Source: an uncultured Kangiella sp. (GTDB lineage: Bacteria; Pseudomonadota; Gammaproteobacteria; Enterobacterales; DSM-103792). From it: a stretch of DNA of 18,684 nucleotides. The stretch is from positions 1 through 18,684 of the forward strand of contig CAMLNB010000047.1 in assembly GCA_946481205.1 (NCBI GenBank), read 5' to 3'. Below are positions 1-6,944 of this stretch, piece after piece; the stretch's first letter is position 1, and every line of letters starts with the position of its first letter. The translations under genes were made by a program, and so were the position numbers. The notes beneath the pieces were generated by a model. It did no database searches, was not told where the DNA came from, and saw only the letters and a program-made list of their open reading frames with translations.

Positions 1-1
1 A

Positions 2-400
2 CTGGCAACCCGCATGCAAATGCCGGAAGACAAGATCCGCAAAGTGCTGAAAATCGCCAAAGAACCGATCTCGATGGAAACCCCGATCGGTGATGACGAA
101 GATTCGCATTTGGGCGACTTCATCGAAGACACCGCCACCGAATCGCCGGTCGATGTCGCGATGGCCGAAAGCCTGCGTGAAGCCACTCGCGAAGTGCTCG
201 GCGGCCTGACCGCCCGCGAAGCAAAAGTGCTGCGCATGCGTTTCGGCATCGACATGCCGACCGATCACACGCTGGAAGAAGTCGGCAAGCAGTTCGACGT
301 CACCCGCGAACGGATCCGTCAGATCGAAGCGAAAGCGCTGCGCAAGCTGCGTCACCCGTCGCGTTCGGAGCGCCTGCGCAGCTTCCTCGACGAGCAATAA
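2..400 (+). CDS. rpoD: RNA polymerase sigma-70 factor RpoD, C-terminal part (5' end outside window)
   Basis: This is the last 132 codons of the primary sigma factor, which directs core RNA polymerase to housekeeping promoters. The reading frame is open from base 2, so the gene starts before the window. The visible part covers the end of region 3 ([21 protein letters not shown]), the acidic linker with [14 protein letters not shown], and region 4. Region 4.2 holds the helix-turn-helix that reads the -35 element ([20 protein letters not shown], followed by [10 protein letters not shown]). The sequence ends [11 protein letters not shown], close to the usual gammaproteobacterial C-terminus. It is followed by a terminator and tRNA-Ile(CAU), an arrangement I recall from other Gammaproteobacteria. 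The identity is very secure; only the 5' extent is missing. Confidence 0.97.
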   Translation: MATRMQMPEDKIRKVLKIAKEPISMETPIGDDEDSHLGDFIEDTATESPVDVAMAESLREATREVLGGLTAREAKVLRMRFGIDMPTDHTLEEVGKQFDVTRERIRQIEAKALRKLRHPSRSERLRSFLDEQ

Positions 401-407
401 GCCAGAA

Positions 408-441
408 AGGAAAAGGGGCGCTTGCCAGCGCCCCTTTTCCT
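408..441 (+). terminator. Rho-independent terminator after rpoD
   Basis: A perfect 15-bp stem pairs 408-422 (AGGAAAAGGGGCGCT) with 427-441 around a 4-base loop. It starts 7 bases after the rpoD stop. The T-rich 3' arm (CCCCTTTT) belongs to the stem and no separate T run follows, but the stem's strength and position make termination of rpoD likely. Confidence 0.8.
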
Positions 442-498
442 GATTACCCTTCGCGTCGCCGCGCCAACCGCGCGCACCACACAAGCCGTTTTCTTCTC

Positions 499-575
499 GG
501 GCCCTTAGCTCAGTTGGTTAGAGCAAGCGACTCATAATCGCTGGGTCACTGGTTCAAGTCCAGTAGGGCCCACCA
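499..575 (+). tRNA. tRNA-Ile (anticodon CAU, decodes AUA after lysidine modification)
   Basis: This is a 77-nt cloverleaf. The acceptor stem GGGCCCT (499-505) pairs with AGGGCCC (565-571), followed by discriminator A and an encoded CCA (573-575). The D-loop has AGCTCAGTTGGTTAGAGC and the T-arm has GGTTCAAGTCC. The anticodon at 533-535 is CAT within CTCATAA. A CAU anticodon alone could mean Met, but the body closely matches E. coli ileX-type tRNA-Ile2 (CCTTAGCTCAG, GCGACTCATAATCGC), not initiator or elongator tRNA-Met. In this family the first anticodon base is converted to lysidine by TilS, which switches charging to isoleucine and decoding to AUA. The gene sits just downstream of rpoD, as in other gammaproteobacteria. 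Confidence 0.93.
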
Positions 576-972
576 CTTCACTGCTTCCGTGCTGGATGGG
601 CTATTCCTGATCGTGCGAGACGCGCTCGCACGATGCCGGTAATAGACAAACGACTTTCACTCGCTTTCCTCGTTTCACCCAACTGGGCCACCCTGTCGCC
701 ATCAACACACACTGGGCCAAGGAAAGTGCTGCTCCGGTAACACACCGCCTAACAATCCGAACAGCCAAAGGGTTCTGAATCGAAGCTTGCAGACTGACGA
801 ATGCCGGACCACCGGCTTCCCTGATCCCTCGTCTTCACCTACAGTCTACTTTGGCTGCTACAGGCAGGCGCTAGCCATAGCAAACGCTGGCGACTGGCCT
901 GTTAGCGCCGCAAGATGTCAGGCAGGAGTGAAACGCTGTTGTCCCCTCACTTCGTCGTTGCAGGACCAGAAA
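576..972. other. Intergenic region between tRNA-Ile and the winged-helix/TPR regulator
   Basis: No credible gene is seen here. An open frame runs upstream from the regulator start to 787, but its translation looks like non-coding sequence. The region holds a perfect inverted repeat at 610-634 and a 9-base direct repeat (ACTGGGCCA) at 682-690 and 711-719. No clear -35/-10 pair was found. Confidence 0.6.
610..634. repeat. Perfect 10-bp inverted repeat
   Basis: ATCGTGCGAG (610-619) pairs with CTCGCACGAT (625-634) around the loop ACGCG. No T run follows on either strand, so it is not a typical intrinsic terminator. It could be a tRNA 3' trailer hairpin, an operator, or a REP-like element; the sequence alone does not decide. 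Confidence 0.6.
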
Positions 973-3297
973 ATGAGTGAACCCCTCTCCGTGACAATGG
1001 GCGCAAACGCAGCAGTGCCAAACATGGCGTCTGCTTTACCCGCCAACTTCCGACTCGCGGATGTGTTGATCGCAAGCGACGAATGCAGCCTGACGCGTGC
1101 AGGGGAAACGTTTCGGATCGAGCCACGCGTATTGGCGTTACTGCGTTATCTCGCAGCGCGACCGAACCAGATCGTCACACGTGAAGAAATCCTGGCCAAC
1201 GTCTGGGCAGGTGTGGTGGTCAGCGAGGATGCGATCAATTACAGCATCTCGCAACTGCGCAAATTGCTGGGCGATAGCAGCCGACAATCCCGTCTGATCG
1301 AAACGCTGCCACGAAGAGGGTATCGGCTATTGTTGGCGCCAGAGGCTGTAGTTGATTTGGTCGACACCGCATCGCCCATAGGGGATATCACTTCGAGCCG
1401 CCAGCCATCAACCATCGCCGCCACACCGGAAGCGAAGTCCCGTAGCGCCGCCGGTCGAGTATCGGGTCGGTTCAACCGTTGGTGGCTGGCCGTGCCATTG
1501 AGTGCAGCCTTGGTACTCAGTCTCTGGCGGTTCGATGCCACTCCAGCGCCACGGGCACTGGCACTGCTGCCCACCACGAGCGGTGCCGAGCTTGCTGCAG
1601 AGGCAGCGGATATCACCGATTTGCTGCGACTCGGGTTGGCCGGTACGCCGGAGTTGCAACTGTCGGGGCGCAACTCAACGGCAGTAGCGATGCAGCGCGC
1701 GCAAACGCCCGCACAGTTGATGCACGAACTGGCGGTGCCGGCGGTGTTGCAGACCCGATTGGTCCGGGCCGGCGAGCAATGGCAACTCGAGCTCATGTTG
1801 CACCAGCGACATACTGATCGCCGTTGGCATAAACAGATTAATGGCACCGGATCGGCGCACGCATTGGTGCAGCCAGCGCTGCACAGCATCCGCGAGTATC
1901 TGGCATTGTCATCATCCACATCACCGGCTCGCAGCACACATGAACAGGAGATCTGGTTGCTGGGCATGCGCCAGCTGGAGCAACAGACACCGGAGATGTT
2001 GACTGCTGCGGAAAGTCACTTTCGCCGCGCCGTACAGCAGAGGCCGGATGCAGCGTTGCTATGGACCGGTTTGGCGGAAACGCTGACAGCGATCAGCGAA
2101 AGTCGCTGGCAGGAGCGCCCCACGGAATGGCTGGTCGAAGCGCGTGCTGCCGCAGAAACCGCCTTGCGCCTAGAACCCCGCAACGCGGACGCCGGTGTCG
2201 CACTGGCACGCGTGGCTTTTTTGCAAGGTCAGATTGAAGAAACCCAAACCTTGCTTCGCAAAGTGCTGGAACGGGCACCGCATCACAGCGTCGCGCTGGC
2301 ACGCCTAGCCGGCGTGGCAATGCAGACCGGGCGTTTGGAGCTGGCGGATCAGTTGCTGAAGCGCGCGGTTGCGCTTGACCCACTTGATGGCAGCCTGCGC
2401 GGACAAGCCGGTTTGCTCGCGACGATTCGCGGTGAACTGATGGTCGCGACCAGCCATTATCGGCAGCAGCAACAATTGTTGCCCCAGTCAGCCGGACCCC
2501 ACCGCAATCTGGCCGGTATTCAGCAGCAAATGGGCGCTTGGCGGGATGCACTGGAAAACTTTCGACAGTGCATTGAAAAAGGCTATTCGCGCCCGGTCGG
2601 CTTGTTGGAAATCGCCAGCCTGCAACGTCGACTGGGTAATGAGCATGATGCCGCCAGCTGGGCAGCAGCGGCACTACCAAGTCATCGCGCCGAGCCGGAC
2701 GATATCGACGATTGGATCATGCAGTATCGCTTGTTGACCGCCGGTGCTGGCCTTGCCGGTGATCCCTTGACTCGCTATTCACCGTTGGCCAGCGCCATCA
2801 GCGATTTTCACCGCGGCAATCGCGAATCGATGCGCCAACTGGCCCGACAATCCCCCGAAGCAGAATGGTGGCTGAATCCGCGTTCGGTGCGCGTCGCCCA
2901 TTACAGCCCGGCACTGTATGCCTATGCCGCCCTACAGCAAACCGAACCGGCGTTGGCCGCGAGTTGGCGACAACGCTTGCAGCAGCTGCTCGATGACAAG
3001 CAGCAGTCCTTGCAGGCGTTTCATGGTCGCTATTACATCCAAGCCCAACTCGCCGCCATTGATCGCCGACCGGCCGATGCCATCAGTGCCTTGCGATCGG
3101 CAACCGAGCGGGGCTTCCGGGATTGGCCACGGTTGCAACATGACCCCTTCCTCGCCAGTTTGTGGCCCGCACTGCAACAGCAAGCCTGGTTCAGCCGGCA
3201 GCTGCGGGAAACCACCAGCCTCCGCCAGCAACTGTTGCCTGAAGCGAAAGGCTGGTCGGCGCCGCACGCCAGCGCCAATCATGTCGCCACTCGTTGA
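973..3297 (+). CDS. Membrane-anchored winged-helix transcriptional regulator with TPR repeats (CadC/ToxR-like architecture)
   Basis: This 774-residue protein is probably an inner-membrane one-component regulator: a cytoplasmic DNA-binding domain, one membrane helix and a periplasmic sensor. Residues about 24-124 are an OmpR/PhoB-type winged helix (Trans_reg_C), with VLALLRYLAARPNQIVTREE, the recognition-helix region AINYSISQLRKLLGD and the wing LIETLPRRGYRL. A hydrophobic segment WWLAVPLSAALVLSLW lies near 170-188. From about residue 325 a long alpha-helical region contains TPR-like units (AESHFRRAVQQRPDAALLW; AAAETALRLEPRNADAGVAL; LADQLLKRAVALDPLDG). The ATG at 973 is chosen because GCAGGA lies about 6-8 bases upstream; ATGs at 997 and 1024 also precede the domain, and the frame extending back to 787 is not convincing. 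The architecture is that of CadC/ToxR-like proteins, but no ligand or target can be assigned. It lies upstream of a secreted lipoprotein gene on the same strand, separated by a regulatory-looking gap, so that gene is a candidate target. Confidence 0.85.
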   Translation: MSEPLSVTMGANAAVPNMASALPANFRLADVLIASDECSLTRAGETFRIEPRVLALLRYLAARPNQIVTREEILANVWAGVVVSEDAINYSISQLRKLLGDSSRQSRLIETLPRRGYRLLLAPEAVVDLVDTASPIGDITSSRQPSTIAATPEAKSRSAAGRVSGRFNRWWLAVPLSAALVLSLWRFDATPAPRALALLPTTSGAELAAEAADITDLLRLGLAGTPELQLSGRNSTAVAMQRAQTPAQLMHELAVPAVLQTRLVRAGEQWQLELMLHQRHTDRRWHKQINGTGSAHALVQPALHSIREYLALSSSTSPARSTHEQEIWLLGMRQLEQQTPEMLTAAESHFRRAVQQRPDAALLWTGLAETLTAISESRWQERPTEWLVEARAAAETALRLEPRNADAGVALARVAFLQGQIEETQTLLRKVLERAPHHSVALARLAGVAMQTGRLELADQLLKRAVALDPLDGSLRGQAGLLATIRGELMVATSHYRQQQQLLPQSAGPHRNLAGIQQQMGAWRDALENFRQCIEKGYSRPVGLLEIASLQRRLGNEHDAASWAAAALPSHRAEPDDIDDWIMQYRLLTAGAGLAGDPLTRYSPLASAISDFHRGNRESMRQLARQSPEAEWWLNPRSVRVAHYSPALYAYAALQQTEPALAASWRQRLQQLLDDKQQSLQAFHGRYYIQAQLAAIDRRPADAISALRSATERGFRDWPRLQHDPFLASLWPALQQQAWFSRQLRETTSLRQQLLPEAKGWSAPHASANHVATR

Positions 3298-3320
3298 GCA
3301 CCGGATAATCACGAGCCACC

Positions 3321-3362
3321 TGCAATCAGCGTAGGCGTCCCCGCCGACAAGCGCTGATTGCA
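3321..3362. repeat. 11-bp inverted repeat with inner hairpin, downstream of the regulator gene
   Basis: TGCAATCAGCG (3321-3331) pairs perfectly with CGCTGATTGCA (3352-3362). The 20-base interior can form a smaller GGCG/CGCC hairpin (3334-3337 with 3342-3345). No T run follows. It begins 23 bases after the regulator stop and ends 12 bases before the phased repeats, so it could be a transcript-end structure or part of the lipoprotein control region. Confidence 0.55.
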
Positions 3363-3373
3363 ACAATTCGGCG

Positions 3374-3404
3374 TTCCTCAGCGGTTCCTCAGCCAATGCT
3401 CAGC
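3374..3404 (+). promoter_or_regulatory. Three 11-bp-phased direct repeats: candidate OmpR/PhoB-family (possibly CreB) operator
   Basis: The units TTCCTCAGC (3374-3382), TTCCTCAGC (3385-3393) and ATGCTCAGC (3396-3404) are spaced exactly 11 bp, with CTCAG at 3377, 3388 and 3399. Direct repeats in one-helical-turn phase are the usual target of OmpR/PhoB-family winged-helix dimers. The CTCA core and phase match the four elements before creD in this window, so CreB is one candidate. The adjacent winged-helix/TPR regulator is another, since its DNA-binding domain has the same fold. Confidence 0.55.
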
Positions 3405-3446
3405 GCCAACACCGGTCCCGGCCGTCGCTGCTGAGCTTTCGCTCCC

Positions 3447-3452
3447 TACAAT
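3447..3452 (+). promoter_or_regulatory. Candidate -10 element (TACAAT) for the lipoprotein gene
   Basis: TACAAT matches the sigma-70 -10 consensus at 5 of 6 positions. The bases 17 bp upstream (GTCGCT at 3424-3429) do not resemble TTGACA, which would fit an activator-dependent promoter. The phased CTCAG repeats end 43 bp upstream. The start of transcription would be near 3459. Confidence 0.4.
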
Positions 3453-3490
3453 TCGCGCTGGTTCAGGCCGGCTCCTTCGCCGGTCCCCGA

Positions 3491-3505
3491 CATGGCTGAG
3501 CCATG
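3491..3505. repeat. 15-bp palindrome in the lipoprotein leader
   Basis: CATGGCT-G-AGCCATG is a perfect 7+1+7 palindrome, 33 bases before the lipoprotein start codon and downstream of the candidate -10. It could be a repressor operator. A 1-base loop makes an RNA hairpin of the full length unlikely. Confidence 0.45.
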
Positions 3506-3538
3506 AAATTCACCGAGCGAGAAGAAATGGGAGAGCGC

Positions 3539-5998
3539 ATGAATACGCAGACGTGCTGCTGGGTAAGAAACGCCGTGGTGGCGTTACTGGTTTCCGGGTT
3601 GTCGGCATGTGGTGGCAGTAGCGGAGGTGGTTCTGACGAGCCGGCCAACGTCGCCCCCAAGATGGCCGATTGGTCGATAGCGGCAGATGAAAAAGCCGCC
3701 GTGCAAATCGCCTCCACGGCCACAGACGAAGACGGCACCATTAGCCAATACAGCTGGAGCCAAGCCAGCGGCCCCAGTGTCAGCCTGACCGGCACCACGA
3801 GCAACACCCTGCAGTTCACCGCGCCGGCACTGACTGCACCAGCCAGCCTGGTGTTCAACCACACCGCCACGGACAACGATGGCGCTTCCGTCACCGCCAA
3901 AGTGACCGTCACCGTCAATCCGGTTCAGCTTAGCTATCTCATTACGGGAAAAGTTGTCGGCGATGGCTATGCCGACGCCACCGTTAGCACCGACGTCGAT
4001 GGCCAAACCTTCACCACCACCGCCGATGCCGATGGCAGCTATGAGTTGACCATCAGCCGTGACGACGACGCTGCAACCGATATCGTTGCCAGCATCACTG
4101 CCAACTCGCCGACCCGGCCAGAGCTCGGCCTGCGTGCGTTGTTGCTGAATTTTGCTGACATGATTCCGGCCACCAAGACCAGCATGCTCGACAAACTGGG
4201 CCATCTGTTCGGCAAAGCCGGCGATCCGAATCTTGTCGATGTCAGCTCGGTTTCAACCGCGCTGTATTCGCTGATCGTCGAGCAAAACGGCGGCGTCGTG
4301 CCGGCTGATATCACCAGCCTGAACTATGTCGAAAAATCGATCGATCCGGATCTGCTGATCGAAGCGGCTGCAGTGATTCAAATCTTGATCGACAATCCGA
4401 ACATCGCCCTGCCGAATGGCGTTAGCTCGGTTGTCGAACTGCTGAGCAACAACGACGCTTACAGCACGCTGGTGACGACCATCGAAACCGATAGTCCAGG
4501 TCTTATCGCCAGCACCGGTGATGCCATTGTCAACGACCCGGCGCTGACCCCACCGCTCGATGAAGCTGACGTGCCGGAATCCTATATCCGTACTTATGCT
4601 GCTGCACCGACCTTCCTCAGCCGCGGTGGCGAGCGTTATCAGTTCAACAGCGATGGTTCGGGTTTCTACACTTATGATGGTGGCCGCTCGGCATTTGATT
4701 GGGCCGTGGTTGATGGCGATATCGAGATCAGCTTCAGCCCGGCACTGAGTAACCTCAGCTATCCGTCGACAGCCGTTGGCATTGCCGGCCTGAGCCAGTC
4801 CGATGTCGATACGTTGTTGGCGAACAACATTTTCCAAGTCGAAGTGACCATCAGCACCACCAGCCAGACGCTGCATCGTCTGACCGATGGCTCCATGATC
4901 GACACCTATCGCATGACCTCAAACGACACCATCACAATGACGCCTCGCGTGGTCAACGGCCAAACCATCGCCCCGGCGCCGGTTACCGATCAACCGATCG
5001 CTGACGCGCTGATGAAAGATGGTGCCGCCGTCAATGCCATCGCCTTTACCGAAGCCGACCTGCTTGACGAAGAGTTCGCGTTGTATCGCTATCACGACAT
5101 CACCTGGTCCGATGGTTCGACCCGCACCGGCTTCTATGCTCAAACATTCTGGTTTGCCACTGCCAGCACCGGTGTTGCAAGCCGCAATGATCCCAACGAT
5201 GGCGTAGTCACCGAAGACTTCAGCTGGTCGGTCGCCAACAATGAGCTGGTGCTGACCTTCGCAGATGGCAGCAAGATGAGCTATCTGCCGCTCGATCAGG
5301 ATGGTGATGACTACAGCGTGCTGGCAATGGCACTCGACAGCAATGACGAGCCAGTCGCCGCCTACGTCGACTATGGCATCAAACTCAATGAAGCCTTTGA
5401 TTTCCTGACTGGCGATGCCAGCAACCCCGACGGCTACTATTGGCAAACCACCATCAACCAGTGGGATCTGGCGGATTGGAATCAGGGTAGGATGACCTTC
5501 TGCTCTGCTGACGATTGCAGCAGCAATAGCTTCAACTATTTCGGTTGGGAACTGCATGGCGATGGTGGTGGTTATAACAACAGCCGCTTCACTGAGCTGC
5601 CGCCAAATTTTGCGCCAATTCACGACAATGCAAGCTTGATCGGTTGGAGTGTCGATGAAGAGTCCATGCTGCACATCGATCTGATGATGCCAAACTGGCG
5701 CTGCTTCGACGGCAGTCTCTGCTCGGCACGCAACTGGTATCTGCTGAATGTGCGTGATGATGGCGCCATCGGCCAACGTATCTATGTCTACGAAGATGTC
5801 ACGACCAAGCTGAACTGGGATGCGGCGAGCACCGAAAACGGTTTTGCGATTGGTCCGCGCATCAACATGTACGAAGAAATTCCGTACAGCTACTGGAATG
5901 AAACCAGCAACAGCCAAACCGGCGTTGTCAGCAAAGCTGGCGCGTTGACCGGCAAGAAAGTGCTGGCACCCACCGCTCAGGCTCAGACCAGACAGTAA
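3539..5998 (+). CDS. Large predicted outer-membrane lipoprotein with Ig/PKD-like and carboxypeptidase-regulatory-like domains
   Basis: This 819-residue protein is predicted to be exported and lipidated. Its N-terminus is a lipoprotein signal peptide ending in the lipobox LSAC, followed by the flexible linker GGSSGGGSDEP. The +2 residue is Gly, not Asp, so Lol sorting to the outer membrane is expected. Residues about 37-128 resemble a PKD/REJ-type beta-sandwich (NVAPKM, TATDEDGTISQYSWSQASGP, VTVTVNP). Residues about 132-176 look like a carboxypeptidase-regulatory-like domain (GKVVGDGYADATV, TADADGSYELTI). The rest is beta-rich and acidic, with three diverged copies of a W-x-V motif near W388, W563 and W703. 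I do not recognise the C-terminal family; surface adhesion, sensing or glycan binding are guesses. The ATG at 3539 is preferred because TGGGAG lies 5 bases upstream and the signal peptide begins there; the ATG at 3503 lies in a palindrome and would add 12 charged residues. It appears monocistronic. Confidence 0.85.
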   Translation: MNTQTCCWVRNAVVALLVSGLSACGGSSGGGSDEPANVAPKMADWSIAADEKAAVQIASTATDEDGTISQYSWSQASGPSVSLTGTTSNTLQFTAPALTAPASLVFNHTATDNDGASVTAKVTVTVNPVQLSYLITGKVVGDGYADATVSTDVDGQTFTTTADADGSYELTISRDDDAATDIVASITANSPTRPELGLRALLLNFADMIPATKTSMLDKLGHLFGKAGDPNLVDVSSVSTALYSLIVEQNGGVVPADITSLNYVEKSIDPDLLIEAAAVIQILIDNPNIALPNGVSSVVELLSNNDAYSTLVTTIETDSPGLIASTGDAIVNDPALTPPLDEADVPESYIRTYAAAPTFLSRGGERYQFNSDGSGFYTYDGGRSAFDWAVVDGDIEISFSPALSNLSYPSTAVGIAGLSQSDVDTLLANNIFQVEVTISTTSQTLHRLTDGSMIDTYRMTSNDTITMTPRVVNGQTIAPAPVTDQPIADALMKDGAAVNAIAFTEADLLDEEFALYRYHDITWSDGSTRTGFYAQTFWFATASTGVASRNDPNDGVVTEDFSWSVANNELVLTFADGSKMSYLPLDQDGDDYSVLAMALDSNDEPVAAYVDYGIKLNEAFDFLTGDASNPDGYYWQTTINQWDLADWNQGRMTFCSADDCSSNSFNYFGWELHGDGGGYNNSRFTELPPNFAPIHDNASLIGWSVDEESMLHIDLMMPNWRCFDGSLCSARNWYLLNVRDDGAIGQRIYVYEDVTTKLNWDAASTENGFAIGPRINMYEEIPYSYWNETSNSQTGVVSKAGALTGKKVLAPTAQAQTRQ

Positions 5999-6026
5999 GT
6001 CTCGCGCAGTACCTGAAGGATCACCC

Positions 6027-6054
6027 CGCCACGCCAACGTGGCGGTTTTTTTTG
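6027..6054 (+). terminator. Rho-independent terminator after the lipoprotein gene
   Basis: CCGCCACG (6027-6034) pairs with CGTGGCGG (6039-6046) around CCAA, followed by eight T (6047-6054). It lies 28 bases after the stop codon and should isolate the lipoprotein transcript from creB. Confidence 0.95.
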
Positions 6055-6251
6055 CATCGAAAAGCGCCCCGGCCGACCGCTTTCTCATGCGCTGGACACC
6101 CACGAATCCCATCCGATCTGCCGCCATGCCGTACCACCGCCTGTTTCGCTAATACGTAGCGGCAACATTCCTGCTCTAAGCCATCGGTCGGTAGCCGCCT
6201 CGGCATGCAGTTGCTATGCTGCCGCCACGAACGCTCGGCACCTCCCCTGCC

Positions 6252-6944
6252 ATGTCAGCCACACTATTGCTGGTCGAAGACGAACCCGCGATTGCCGACG
6301 CCCTGATCTACGCGTTGCAACGGGAACAGTTTCAGGTGCAACACTGCACCACTGGGCAGGCTGCGCTGGCCGCCGCGACGACGCAGCAATTCGATTTGTT
6401 CATCCTGGATGTCGGTCTGCCCGACCAGACCGGGTTCGAGTTGTGCCGTGCGCTGCGGCAGCAGCACTCCACCCCTGTATTGTTTCTGACTGCGCGCAAT
6501 GAAGAGGTCGACCGGATTGTCGGTTTGGAGTTGGGTGCGGAGGATTATGTCAGCAAGCCGTTCAGTCCGCGCGAGCTGATGCTGCGCATCAAGGTCATTC
6601 TGCGCCGCCATGCCACGATGGCAAGCGATCAGATTCAACACACGGCATTTCATCATGACAGAGCCAGAGCGCAGATCCAGTTTCGCCAGCAGCCGTTGCT
6701 GCTGACCCGATCGGAATACCTGCTGTTGGCCACCTTGTTGGCGCAACCGGAGCGGCTGTTCAGCCGCGAGCAATTACTCGAAGCGCTCGGGCCGCAATCG
6801 GAAGACAGTACCGACCGCAGCATCGACACCCTGATCAAACAGCTGCGGGCAAAACTGCGCGCCATCGATCCCAACTGCGAACCCATCACCACGCATCGCG
6901 GTTTCGGTTACAGCCTGAAACGGCATCTGGACAAGTCGGCATGA
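6252..6944 (+). CDS. creB: CreB-type response regulator (OmpR/PhoB family)
   Basis: This 230-residue cytoplasmic transcription factor should be phosphorylated by CreC. The receiver domain has the acidic pair E9-D10 (LLLVEDEP), phospho-acceptor D53 (ILDVGLPD), T80 (LFLTAR) and K102 (YVSKPFSPRE). The C-terminal winged helix spans about 125-228 (LTRSEYLLLATLL, SIDTLIKQLRAKLRAIDPN, THRGFGYSLKR). Several blocks match E. coli CreB as I remember it: ILDVGLP, GFELCR, PVLFLTAR, EEVDR, KPFSPRE, IKxLRAKLRAI and THRGxGYSL. The length fits E. coli CreB (229 aa). The ATG at 6252 starts where the family starts (MSATLLLVEDE); an in-frame ATG at 6216 would add 12 residues. Neither has a good Shine-Dalgarno. 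The stop overlaps the creC start in ATGA, so the two are translationally coupled. No phased CTCA repeats lie upstream, so autoregulation through such a site is not apparent. Confidence 0.93.
   Translation: MSATLLLVEDEPAIADALIYALQREQFQVQHCTTGQAALAAATTQQFDLFILDVGLPDQTGFELCRALRQQHSTPVLFLTARNEEVDRIVGLELGAEDYVSKPFSPRELMLRIKVILRRHATMASDQIQHTAFHHDRARAQIQFRQQPLLLTRSEYLLLATLLAQPERLFSREQLLEALGPQSEDSTDRSIDTLIKQLRAKLRAIDPNCEPITTHRGFGYSLKRHLDKSA

Noticed and set aside
499..575. Reading the CAU tRNA as tRNA-Met
   Set aside because: The body matches the tRNA-Ile2 type with GCGACTCATAATCGC and lacks initiator features such as a mismatched first acceptor pair and three GC anticodon-stem pairs.
654..678. Pyrimidine-rich TTTCAC elements upstream of the regulator, resembling the Cre tag
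   Set aside because: The two TTCAC copies are 18 bp apart, not 11, so the geometry does not fit a CreB site.
787..972. N-terminal extension of the winged-helix/TPR regulator from an upstream start
   Set aside because: The 62 extra residues look non-coding and a ribosome site fits the start at 973.
4919..6127. Long open frame (402 codons) on the minus strand across the lipoprotein gene
   Set aside because: It is antisense to a well-supported lipoprotein with signal peptide, ribosome site and terminator, and its translation shows no domain. Long antisense frames are common in GC-rich genes.
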